NCBI GenBank assembly: GCA_947166165.1
Contig: CAMVDK010000197.1
Location: forward strand, 1 to 5,726
DNA from: an uncultured Porphyromonadaceae bacterium
GTDB lineage: Bacteria > Bacteroidota > Bacteroidia > Bacteroidales > Muribaculaceae
Length of the DNA: 5,726 nucleotides
Reading direction: 5' to 3'
Numbering within the stretch: position 1 is the stretch's first letter; the number at the start of each line of letters is the position of its first letter. A program made the position numbers and the translations under genes. The notes under the pieces were generated by a model. The model was given only the letters and a program-made list of their open reading frames with translations, did not search any database and had not been told where the DNA came from. Below, piece after piece: positions 1 through 5,669 of this stretch.

Positions 1-92
1 AGACAAAAGATGCCAGCAAGCAACCCAAGACGGCCAAAACCATTCATTACTTTTTTGCAATTTATAGAACCCACCATAAGTATTTCGCGAAT

Positions 93-1532
93 ATGGATAA
101 GTTGATTGGACGCAAAAGGGAGTGTGAAGAGCTGGAATGGGTGATGCAATCCAGCCGTTCGGAGTTTGTGGTTCTGTATGGCCGGCGGCGGATTGGGAAA
201 ACCTTTCTGGTTCGCAGCTTTTTCCACGACCATTACAGTTTCCACTATGTGGGTGCCCACAAAATGGGCAAGCAGGTGCAGTTGCGCAATTTCCGCGAAG
301 CCTTGATGCGCTATTCCGGCAACCCCGATGTGCCTCAACTCCACGACTGGCACGAGGCCTTCATGCAGCTGGCGGCCTATTTGGAAGCCTGTACCGAGCA
401 GCGCAAGGTGCTGTTTTTCGATGAGATGCCATGGATTGACACGCATGGCAGCGAATTTGTCGCCGAGCTTGAGTATTTCTGGTCGAGCTGGGTGCAAAGC
501 CGCGACGACATCGTGCTGGTGGCCTGCGGCAGTGCCACCAGCTGGATGCGGGAAAAACTCGAGGAGAACCGTGGTGGTCTGCACAATCGCATCACTCATC
601 GCATCCGCCTGCGTCCGTTCTATCTGAACGAGTGCAGAGACTATCTTGTGGAACATGGATTCGATTGGGACGAATATCAGATACTGCAATGCTACATGAT
701 TTTTGGCGGCGTGCCCTACTATTTGAGCCTGCTGCACCCTCAACGCAGCCTTCCGGAAAATGTGGATGCCTTGGTGTTTCATCCAGCTGGCGACTTGAGC
801 GATGAGTTCAACGAGCTGTATGCGGCCCTTTTCGCCAAAGCCGAGCGCTATATAGCCATCGTGCGCCTGCTGTCCACCAAGCGCGAGGGGTTCACACGAA
901 GCGAAATCGAGCGAGCCACAGGGCTGACGGGCGGCGGGTTGACAAAGATGTTGACGAATCTGGAACGGTGCGATTTCATCGTGTCGTACGCCCAGTTTGG
1001 CAACAAGACCAAATTGTCGCTTTTCCGCCTCGCCGACTTCTACACCTTGTTCTATTTCCGCTATGTGGCCAACAACAGCACACGCGACGACCATTACTGG
1101 CGTAACCATTTCACCGACCGCAGCGTGGCGGCTTGGGAGGGATTCACCTTCGAGGAGGTGTGCCTGAGGCATTTGCCGCACATCAAGCAGGGGTTGGGAA
1201 TCGGCGGCATGGCCACCGAGGCCTCGGCGTGGCGCTTTGTGCCGGCGAAGGACGATTGCCGCAAGGGGGCGCAGGTCGACCTCGTGATCAAGCGTGCCGA
1301 CAGAATGGTGCATCTGGTGGAGATGAAGTTCTCGGAGCGGCCTTTCGCCATCACCGCCGACTATGCACAACGGCTGCGTGACCGGCGGGCGTTGTTCATG
1401 GATGTGACCGGCATCAGCCACGGAGTGGTGGCCACCTTCATCACTCCCATGGGACTCGCGGGTGGGGCGCACTCCTCGCTGGTGCACAGCCAACTCACTG
1501 TGCGGCACCTGTTCGCGCCACTCGACTGGTGA
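93..1532 (+). CDS. AAA-type ATPase with C-terminal DUF234 / PD-(D/E)XK-like domain
   Basis: The 479-residue product reads as a cytosolic P-loop ATPase of the archaeal-ATPase/DUF234 group found in many copies in Bacteroidales; its cellular role is not established. Visible in order: Walker A GRRRIGKT at residues 30-37; Walker B hydrophobic run ending in FFDE with D110-E111; a sensor-like CGS at 145-147; the family motif GGLHNRIT at 161-168 followed by RLRPF; a probable winged helix at about 249-303; and a C-terminal domain at about 345-415 with E354, D396 (VDLVI) and E410-M-K412, which fit the E...D...ExK pattern of PD-(D/E)XK folds. No signal peptide or membrane segment is seen. The start at 93 puts the usual LIGRKRE opening at residues 4-10, so it is well supported. 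The gene stands alone before ispE, which has its own promoter. The first half is less GC-rich than the last third and than its neighbours. DNA binding or cleavage is inference only. Confidence 0.88.
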   Translation: MDKLIGRKRECEELEWVMQSSRSEFVVLYGRRRIGKTFLVRSFFHDHYSFHYVGAHKMGKQVQLRNFREALMRYSGNPDVPQLHDWHEAFMQLAAYLEACTEQRKVLFFDEMPWIDTHGSEFVAELEYFWSSWVQSRDDIVLVACGSATSWMREKLEENRGGLHNRITHRIRLRPFYLNECRDYLVEHGFDWDEYQILQCYMIFGGVPYYLSLLHPQRSLPENVDALVFHPAGDLSDEFNELYAALFAKAERYIAIVRLLSTKREGFTRSEIERATGLTGGGLTKMLTNLERCDFIVSYAQFGNKTKLSLFRLADFYTLFYFRYVANNSTRDDHYWRNHFTDRSVAAWEGFTFEEVCLRHLPHIKQGLGIGGMATEASAWRFVPAKDDCRKGAQVDLVIKRADRMVHLVEMKFSERPFAITADYAQRLRDRRALFMDVTGISHGVVATFITPMGLAGGAHSSLVHSQLTVRHLFAPLDW

Positions 1533-1591
1533 AGTCTTTTCGGCCAGCATCCCCGCCGCTTTTGCCTATTTATGGCGGTTGTTGGCAATGG

Positions 1592-1625
1592 CTTGCCGGT
1601 GTTTGGAAAATTTTGCTTACCTTTG
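1592..1625 (+). promoter_or_regulatory. Bacteroidetes-type promoter for ispE
   Basis: TACCTTTG at 1618-1625 matches the Bacteroidetes -7 consensus TAnnTTTG at every fixed position. CTTG at 1592-1595, 22 bases upstream, can serve as the -33 element (consensus TTTG); a TTTG at 1602-1605 is a better word but only 12 bases away, too close. Transcription would begin at roughly 1630-1634, giving a leader of about 20 bases before the ispE start at 1654. The position supports both independent transcription of ispE and the choice of its short start. Confidence 0.6.
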
Positions 1626-1653
1626 TGAGCGAAAACCATTCATCCCCTGCGAT

Positions 1654-2484
1654 ATGATCACCTTTCCCAACGCCAAAATCAACCTCGGCCTCAACATTGT
1701 GGAGCGCCGCTCCGACGGCTACCACAACATCGAGACCATCTTGTATCCCATCCCGCTGTGCGACGCGCTCGAGATTGTGCCCTCGCCCGACGGTGCCACA
1801 CGCCTGCAATGCTATGGACGGCCGGTGGACTGCGCGCCCGACAGCAACCTCGTCATGCGCGCCTGCAAGATGATGCAGCGGCGCTACGACCTGCCGCCGG
1901 TCCACATCCACCTGTACAAGCGCATCCCCCATGGAGCCGGGCTCGGCGGCGGATCGAGCGACGCCGCGCACACGATGCTGATGATGAGCAAGATGTTCAA
2001 CCTCAAGGTCTACAGCCTGGACCTGGCTATCGCTGCCGCGGCCCTTGGTACCGACTGCCCGTTTTTCATCTACAACAGCCCCATGCTCGCGCACGACAGA
2101 GGCACGCTCTTCTGCTCCCACGACAAGGTCACGATAGGCGGCATGAACCTGCTCGTGGTCAAGCCGCCGGTGTCGGTCTCCACCGCCGAGGCCTACAGCC
2201 GCGTGACCCCATCCCGGCCCCTGAAGCCCGTCGAGGTCATCACCTCGTGGCCGGTGGAGATGTGGGACGGACAGCTCGTCAACGACTTTGAGCCGACGGT
2301 CTTCGCGCAGCACCCCGAGCTGTGGACCATCAAGCTCCGGCTGCTCGAGCTGGGAGCCGTCTATGCCGCCATGTCGGGGTCGGGGTCGGCCATTTTTGGC
2401 ATATTCAAACCCGACGACGGCGTGGTGGCGCGCGCCGCCGATGCCATGAAAGAGCATGGCGAGGTGTTCGTCATGAAACTTTGA
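1654..2484 (+). CDS. ispE: 4-diphosphocytidyl-2-C-methyl-D-erythritol kinase (IspE)
   Basis: IspE is a cytosolic GHMP-family kinase that phosphorylates the 2-hydroxyl of CDP-methylerythritol with ATP in the MEP (non-mevalonate) route to IPP and DMAPP. The 276-residue product carries all family marks: PNAKINLGL at 5-13 with the catalytic Lys8; the glycine-rich ATP loop PHGAGLGGGSSDAA at 92-105; GTDCPFF at 132-138 with catalytic Asp134; and the third GHMP motif SGSGSAIFG at 241-249. E. coli IspE is 283 residues, so the length is normal. The frame is open back to 1462, but the 64 extra residues would overlap the end of the ATPase gene, resemble nothing in IspE, and lie across the promoter; ATG at 1654 places the conserved opening immediately after the start. 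It is separated from grpE by a hairpin and a 191-base gap, so it is probably monocistronic. No key residue is missing. Confidence 0.97.
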   Translation: MITFPNAKINLGLNIVERRSDGYHNIETILYPIPLCDALEIVPSPDGATRLQCYGRPVDCAPDSNLVMRACKMMQRRYDLPPVHIHLYKRIPHGAGLGGGSSDAAHTMLMMSKMFNLKVYSLDLAIAAAALGTDCPFFIYNSPMLAHDRGTLFCSHDKVTIGGMNLLVVKPPVSVSTAEAYSRVTPSRPLKPVEVITSWPVEMWDGQLVNDFEPTVFAQHPELWTIKLRLLELGAVYAAMSGSGSAIFGIFKPDDGVVARAADAMKEHGEVFVMKL

Positions 2485-2508
2485 CTTTTCACCGGCCCGC
2501 GCAGCCGT

Positions 2509-2531
2509 CGTGCCGGCCGATGGCCGGCATG
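2509..2531 (+). terminator. GC-rich hairpin downstream of ispE
   Basis: TGCCGGCC (2511-2518) and GGCCGGCA (2522-2529) are perfect complements around a 3-base GAT turn. The stem extends by a G-T wobble (2510/2530) and a C-G pair (2509/2531) to 10 pairs. It begins 24 bases after the ispE stop, where a transcript end is expected. There is no T tract after it, so it is not a classical intrinsic terminator; it may pause polymerase or protect the mRNA 3' end. Confidence 0.45.
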
Positions 2532-2538
2532 CGCAGGA

Positions 2539-2574
2539 CTGACAAAGTGGCACAGACAGCCGACACGTTGTCAG
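2539..2574. promoter_or_regulatory. Double dyad upstream of grpE-dnaJ, candidate operator
   Basis: Two similar dyads of form YGACA-N3-TGKCA lie in tandem: TGACA-AAG-TGGCA (2540-2552) and CGACA-CGT-TGTCA (2561-2573). Their centres are 21 bp apart, about two helical turns. The block as a whole is also an inverted repeat: 2539-2549 pairs with 2564-2574 at 10 of 11 positions around a 14-base spacer. It ends two bases before a possible -33 TTTG of the grpE promoter. It is not CIRCE (TTAGCACTC-N9-GAGTGCTAA), and I know no named regulator for it. It could instead work as an RNA stem in read-through transcript from ispE. Confidence 0.4.
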
Positions 2575-2576
2575 CA

Positions 2577-2605
2577 TTTGCCCTTGCGCCTGCCCTCGGC
2601 CTTTG
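2577..2605 (+). promoter_or_regulatory. Possible weak promoter for grpE-dnaJ
   Basis: TTTG at 2577-2580 could be a -33 element, with CTTTG at 2601-2605 supplying the TTTG half of a -7 box. The TA of TAnnTTTG is replaced by GG (2598-2599), and the gap from the -33 word to that octamer is 17 bases. The predicted leader would be about 60 bases. The poor -7 match would fit a promoter that needs an activator or an alternative sigma factor, but this is inference; no better full match was seen between 2485 and 2675. Confidence 0.25.
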
Positions 2606-2675
2606 ATGCTGTGACTCGCCAGGGCCGGTGGCAAGGTTTTTGCATGCAGCACTTAAGATAAACAAACAACAAATC

Positions 2676-3275
2676 ATGGCAAAGAAAAACAAAAAACAGA
2701 AAATGATGGACGAAAAGCAGCAACCGCAGGAGCAGCCGCAAGCACCCGAGAGCGAGCAGCCGCAAGCTCCCGAGAGCGAGCAGCCGACCCCCGAAGCCGA
2801 CGCTGAGAGCACCGAAACACCCGAAACCACAATCGAGAAACTCCAGGAGCAACTCGCCCACGAGAAGAAGGAATATCTCTTCCTGATGGCCGACTTCGAC
2901 AACTTCCGCAAGCGCACCCTGCAAGAGAAAGCCGACCTGATCAAGAGCGCGGCGAGCCGTGCCATGGTCGACCTGCTGCCCGTGGTCGACGACTTTGAGC
3001 GGGCCATCGACGCCATGCACACCACCGACGACATCGACAGCATGAAGGAGGGCATACAGCTCATCTACAATAAATTCATCAAGTATCTCGAGAGCCAGAA
3101 CGTGAAGGCCATCGAGAGCAACGGCCAGCCCTTCGATACCGACCTGCACGAGGCCGTGACCATGTTTCCCGCACCTTCGCCCGAGCTCAAGGGCCGCGTG
3201 GTCGACACCACACTCAAGGGCTACCGAATCGGCGACAAGGTGATCCGCCATGCCAAGGTGGTGGTGGGGCAGTGA
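2676..3275 (+). CDS. grpE: Nucleotide exchange factor GrpE
   Basis: GrpE is the cytosolic dimeric co-chaperone that releases ADP from DnaK and so resets its substrate cycle. The 199-residue product has a Lys/Gln-rich, then acidic Pro/Glu/Gln-rich and presumably disordered N-terminus (1-50); a long helical, coiled-coil-prone part at about 51-135 containing MADFDNFRKR (71-80) and LLPVVDDFERA (100-110); and the compact beta domain with the GrpE signature at about 143-197, including FDTDLHEAV (143-151) and GYRIGDKVIRHAKVVV (182-197). The start at 2676 is chosen over an in-frame ATG at 2628 because the upstream 16 residues look unlike GrpE and the ATG at 2676 follows an A-rich leader (2660-2675), the usual Bacteroidetes translation signal in place of a strong ribosome binding site. 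dnaJ follows after 44 bases, the standard heat-shock pairing; dnaK must lie elsewhere. An 8-residue tandem repeat near the N-terminus is the only oddity. Confidence 0.97.
   Translation: MAKKNKKQKMMDEKQQPQEQPQAPESEQPQAPESEQPTPEADAESTETPETTIEKLQEQLAHEKKEYLFLMADFDNFRKRTLQEKADLIKSAASRAMVDLLPVVDDFERAIDAMHTTDDIDSMKEGIQLIYNKFIKYLESQNVKAIESNGQPFDTDLHEAVTMFPAPSPELKGRVVDTTLKGYRIGDKVIRHAKVVVGQ
2730..2786 (+). repeat. 24-bp in-frame tandem repeat in grpE
   Basis: A 24-base unit encoding EQPQAPES occurs at 2730-2753 and again at 2754-2777 with one difference (A2744 versus T2768, silent in an Ala codon), followed by a partial third unit from 2778 encoding EQP. It maps to residues 19-37 in the acidic N-terminal tail. 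As a multiple of three, copy-number change would keep the frame. Confidence 0.9.
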
Positions 3276-3302
3276 GCGTGGCCAAAACCCGTTTTATGTG
3301 AA

Positions 3303-3309
3303 GAAAGGA
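3303..3309 (+). promoter_or_regulatory. Ribosome binding site of dnaJ
   Basis: GAAAGGA lies 10 bases before the ATG at 3320 and is purine-rich like a Shine-Dalgarno element. It supports that start. It is of modest strength, and Bacteroidetes depend little on such sites. Confidence 0.4.
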
Positions 3310-3319
3310 ATCATATCAT

Positions 3320-4483
3320 ATGGCTAACAAGAGAGATTATTACGAGGTGCTCGGAGTGAGCAAGCAGGCCACCGAGGAGGAAATCAAGAAAGCCTACCGG
3401 AAACTGGCCATCCAGTATCACCCCGACCGGCAGCACGACAAGACCGAGGCCGAGAAGAAAGAGGCCGAGGAAAAGTTCAAAGAGGCAGCCGAGGCCTACA
3501 GCGTACTCAGCGACAAGGACAAGCGCGCCCGTTACGACCAGTTCGGGTTCGATGCCGAGCAGATGGGAGGCCCCGGTGGCGGATTTGGCGGATTCGACAT
3601 CAACGACATCCTCAACCAGGTGTTCGGCGGAGGCTTCAACTTCGGCGGCTTCGGCGGTTTCGGCGGCGGACAAAGCCGGCAGCGCGTCAACCGCGGGTCC
3701 GACCTGCGCGTGCGTGTCAAGGTCACCCTGGCCGATGTGGCCCACGGCGTGGAGAAGAAACTCAAAATCCCGCGCCAGGTGTCCTGCCAGGCCTGCCACG
3801 GCACAGGTGCCAAAAACGGCACCGCGCTGGAAACCTGCTCGGAATGCCAGGGCACGGGCGTCAAGGTGCACGTGCAGCGCACCATGTTCGGCGTCATGCA
3901 GAATCAAACCACTTGCCCCAAATGCGGAGGAAGCGGAAAAATCATCAAGGACCGCTGCCACGAGTGCGGAGGCCATGGACTCAAACGCAAGGAGGAAATC
4001 GTCTCGATCAACATCCCCGCCGGTGTGGCCAACGGCATGATGCTCAAAATGAGCGGACGCGGCAACGACGCCCCGGGCGGAGGTGTGCCCGGCAACCTGC
4101 TCATCGTCATCGAGGAGGTGGCCGACGCTCAGCTCGTGCGCGAGGGCAACGACATCATCTACAACCTCATGCTCGACATCCCCACGGCCGTGTTTGGCGG
4201 AAAGGTCGAGGTGCCCACCATCGACGGGCAGGCGCGGGTCACCATCAAGCCCGGCACGCAGCCCGGCACCGTGCTGCGTCTGCGGGGAAAGGGCGTGTCC
4301 GACCCCAACCAGTACGGAATTGGCGACGAACTCATCAATGTGATGGTCTATGTGCCCGAGGCACTGAATGCCGACGAGCGCAAAGCCATTGAGCAGCTGC
4401 GCGAATCCAAATCGGGCAACATCAAGCCCACCGAGAGCACGCGGCAGCGCATCTTCAGCCGTCTGCGCCACATCTTCGATTGA
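3320..4483 (+). CDS. dnaJ: Chaperone protein DnaJ (type I Hsp40)
   Basis: DnaJ binds unfolded clients, delivers them to DnaK and stimulates its ATPase in the cytosol. The 387-residue product is a full type I Hsp40: J domain at about 5-76 with the essential HPD at 34-36 and the closing RYDQFG at 71-76; a Gly/Phe-rich linker at about 82-119; a zinc domain with four CxxCxGxG repeats, CQACHGTG (156-163), CSECQGTG (173-180), CPKCGGSG (199-206) and CHECGGHG (213-220), all eight cysteines present; C-terminal substrate-binding domains from about 225; and a basic tail at 375-387. E. coli DnaJ is 376 residues, so the length is normal. The start places DYYEVLGV at residues 6-13, as expected. It follows grpE by 44 bases with no terminator between them, so co-transcription is likely; regulation would come from the region before grpE. 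Nothing is truncated or missing. Confidence 0.98.
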   Translation: MANKRDYYEVLGVSKQATEEEIKKAYRKLAIQYHPDRQHDKTEAEKKEAEEKFKEAAEAYSVLSDKDKRARYDQFGFDAEQMGGPGGGFGGFDINDILNQVFGGGFNFGGFGGFGGGQSRQRVNRGSDLRVRVKVTLADVAHGVEKKLKIPRQVSCQACHGTGAKNGTALETCSECQGTGVKVHVQRTMFGVMQNQTTCPKCGGSGKIIKDRCHECGGHGLKRKEEIVSINIPAGVANGMMLKMSGRGNDAPGGGVPGNLLIVIEEVADAQLVREGNDIIYNLMLDIPTAVFGGKVEVPTIDGQARVTIKPGTQPGTVLRLRGKGVSDPNQYGIGDELINVMVYVPEALNADERKAIEQLRESKSGNIKPTESTRQRIFSRLRHIFD

Positions 4484-4528
4484 CAGCCGACGCGAATTGG
4501 GAAAATGAACCTCTGATATGGAGCAGCT

Positions 4529-5434
4529 ATGAACCGCAACCACAACCACAACGTGCCCCGTGCCACCGACCGCTCGACCGTGTTCACCGTCCGCGAGCCG
4601 GCCGGCCTGCTCGACTTCGTGATGCGCGCCCTCGACGGCATCAGCCGCAACAAGGCCAAGAGCATCCTCACCAAGGGCGGCGTCAGCGTCGACGGACGCG
4701 TGCAGACGCACCACGAGTTCCAACTGAAGCCCGGCAGCGTGGTCACCATCAGCCGCCACCCACAGCCTCTGGCCGCGCGCACCCACCATTTCGACATCGT
4801 CTACGAAGACCCCTACCTGGTCGTGGTCGACAAGGCCCCCGGTGTGCTCTCGATGGGCGTGGGGGCGGGCAGCCTGAACATGAAGTCGCTCCTCGACCGC
4901 CACTTTGCCGAGACGCGCCAGCGGTGCACCGCCCATGTGGTGCACCGGCTCGACTGCCGCACTTCCGGACTCATGGTCTATGCCAAGAGCACCGACGTGC
5001 AGCAGCAGTTCACCCACGACTGGCGGGGCATCGTCACCGACCGCCGCTACGTGGCCGTGGTCGACGGTGTGCTCGACTCCGACGAGGGACGCATCGAGAG
5101 CTGGCTCAAAGACACGCCCAACATGAAGGTCATCAGCAGCCCCACCGACAACGGCGGCAAACATGCCATCACCACCTGGCGGGTGCTCGAGCGCGCGCAG
5201 CAGCACACGCTCATCGAGCTCAAACTCTTCACCGGCCGCAAGAACCAGATCCGCGTCCACATGGCCGACATCGGCCACCCCGTCACCGGCGACGGCAAGT
5301 ACGGCCGGCAGACGCAGCCCGGCACGCGGCACTGCCTGCACGCCTACAAACTCGCGTTCACCCACCCCGTCACCGGCGAGAAACTCACTTTCGACACCCC
5401 CATCCCCGACCACTTCCTGCGCCAGCTCACATAG
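4529..5434 (+). CDS. RluA-family pseudouridine synthase with S4 domain
   Basis: Enzymes of this family convert specific uridines in 23S rRNA or tRNA to pseudouridine. The 301-residue product has an S4-type RNA-binding region at about 27-75, with SRNKAKSILTKGGVSVDG (39-56); a catalytic domain from about 88 with VYEDPYLVVVDKAPGVLS (91-108); the catalytic motif HRLDCRTSG (139-147), whose Asp142 is the nucleophile by family analogy; and GRKNQIRVHMA (236-246), the later conserved motif. The S4 domain makes it more like RluC/RluD than RluA, but the target uridine cannot be told, so no symbol is given. ATG at 4529 has GGAG at 4520-4523 just upstream; an in-frame ATG at 4505 hits a stop three codons later, so it is excluded. 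It lies 45 bases after dnaJ with no terminator seen, so it may be the last gene of the grpE-dnaJ transcript. The first 15 residues (His/Asn-rich) are unconserved. Confidence 0.94.
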   Translation: MNRNHNHNVPRATDRSTVFTVREPAGLLDFVMRALDGISRNKAKSILTKGGVSVDGRVQTHHEFQLKPGSVVTISRHPQPLAARTHHFDIVYEDPYLVVVDKAPGVLSMGVGAGSLNMKSLLDRHFAETRQRCTAHVVHRLDCRTSGLMVYAKSTDVQQQFTHDWRGIVTDRRYVAVVDGVLDSDEGRIESWLKDTPNMKVISSPTDNGGKHAITTWRVLERAQQHTLIELKLFTGRKNQIRVHMADIGHPVTGDGKYGRQTQPGTRHCLHAYKLAFTHPVTGEKLTFDTPIPDHFLRQLT

Positions 5435-5500
5435 GCAGACGCTACGGCCAACCGGCAACCACCGATTGTCGAATGCAACGTATCACCGCATCAAAACGGT

Positions 5501-5556
5501 CGATGGTAGGGTCATGACCTGTCATGGCCGGTGGCCGAATGTATTGGTAATCAATA
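5501..5556. repeat. Direct repeat, copy 1 of a 169-bp-period array
   Basis: This block matches 5670-5726 over its whole length with three differences: T5504 versus C5673, one base missing relative to A5701, and T5548 versus A5718. It contains an imperfect hairpin at 5510-5529 and ends in TATTG-N5-CAATA (5542-5556). The T5548/A5718 change falls in the N5 spacer, leaving that dyad intact in both copies. Confidence 0.9.
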
Positions 5557-5609
5557 ATGTGTACGCCCTCTATGACTCGGTAACCGGGCGTGACAGGTCA
5601 CGCCCCTAC
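5506..5609. repeat. REP/MITE-like palindromic element, about 104 bp
   Basis: The two ends are imperfect inverted repeats of 24 bases (5506-5529 and 5586-5609, 20 of 24 matching), beginning GTAGGG and ending CCCTAC exactly. Each end is itself a hairpin: 5510-5518 with 5521-5529 (nine pairs, one G-T), and GGGCGTGAC (5586-5594) with GTCACGCCC (5597-5605), nine perfect pairs around AG. The shared core is TGACCTGTCA. Between the arms are 56 bases with no open frame worth calling. No clear target-site duplication flanks it, so I call it a repeat and not a mobile element. It could be a paired REP unit, a MITE, or a 3' processing structure after the pseudouridine synthase gene. Confidence 0.7.
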
Positions 5610-5669
5610 AGCCGCAGAACACGATACAACAATCGCCGCGTAACCCGATGCACAACATGCGTTATGCTG

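Noticed and set aside
51..92. Possible promoter for the ATPase gene: TTTTG ending at 57 and TA at 77-78 with an AT-rich TATTTCG following.
   Set aside because: The downstream word does not match TAnnTTTG in any alignment without a gap or several mismatches, so it is too weak to list. The first 92 bases hold no gene that I can support.
1584..1597. GGCAA-N4-TTGCC dyad after the ATPase gene as a terminator.
   Set aside because: Only five pairs, followed by a mixed sequence rather than a T run; it overlaps the proposed ispE -33 element and may be chance.
1462..1653. Upstream in-frame extension of ispE by 64 codons.
   Set aside because: It overlaps the ATPase gene, has no similarity to IspE, and contains the likely promoter; ATG 1654 begins exactly at the conserved N-terminus.
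2547..2560. Sigma-54-like promoter (TGGCAC followed by GC) upstream of grpE.
   Set aside because: The GG to GC distance is 10 bases from first base to first base, not the required 12, and the -12 TTGC word is absent.
1570..2652. A minus-strand open frame of 360 codons opposite ispE.
   Set aside because: Low-complexity Gly/Val/Arg/His translation without motifs; it is a shadow of ispE, whose + strand motifs are all intact.
3284..3295. AAAAC-CC-GTTTT dyad between grpE and dnaJ as a terminator.
   Set aside because: Five AT-rich pairs with a 2-base loop and no T tract are too weak, and grpE-dnaJ co-transcription is expected.
3311..5458. A minus-strand open frame of 715 codons lying opposite dnaJ and the pseudouridine synthase gene.
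   Set aside because: Its translation is a monotonous Ala/Val/Gly/His/Leu/Asp mix with no recognisable domain. Such long antisense frames are common opposite GC-rich genes with strong codon bias. The + strand genes carry complete catalytic and binding motifs.
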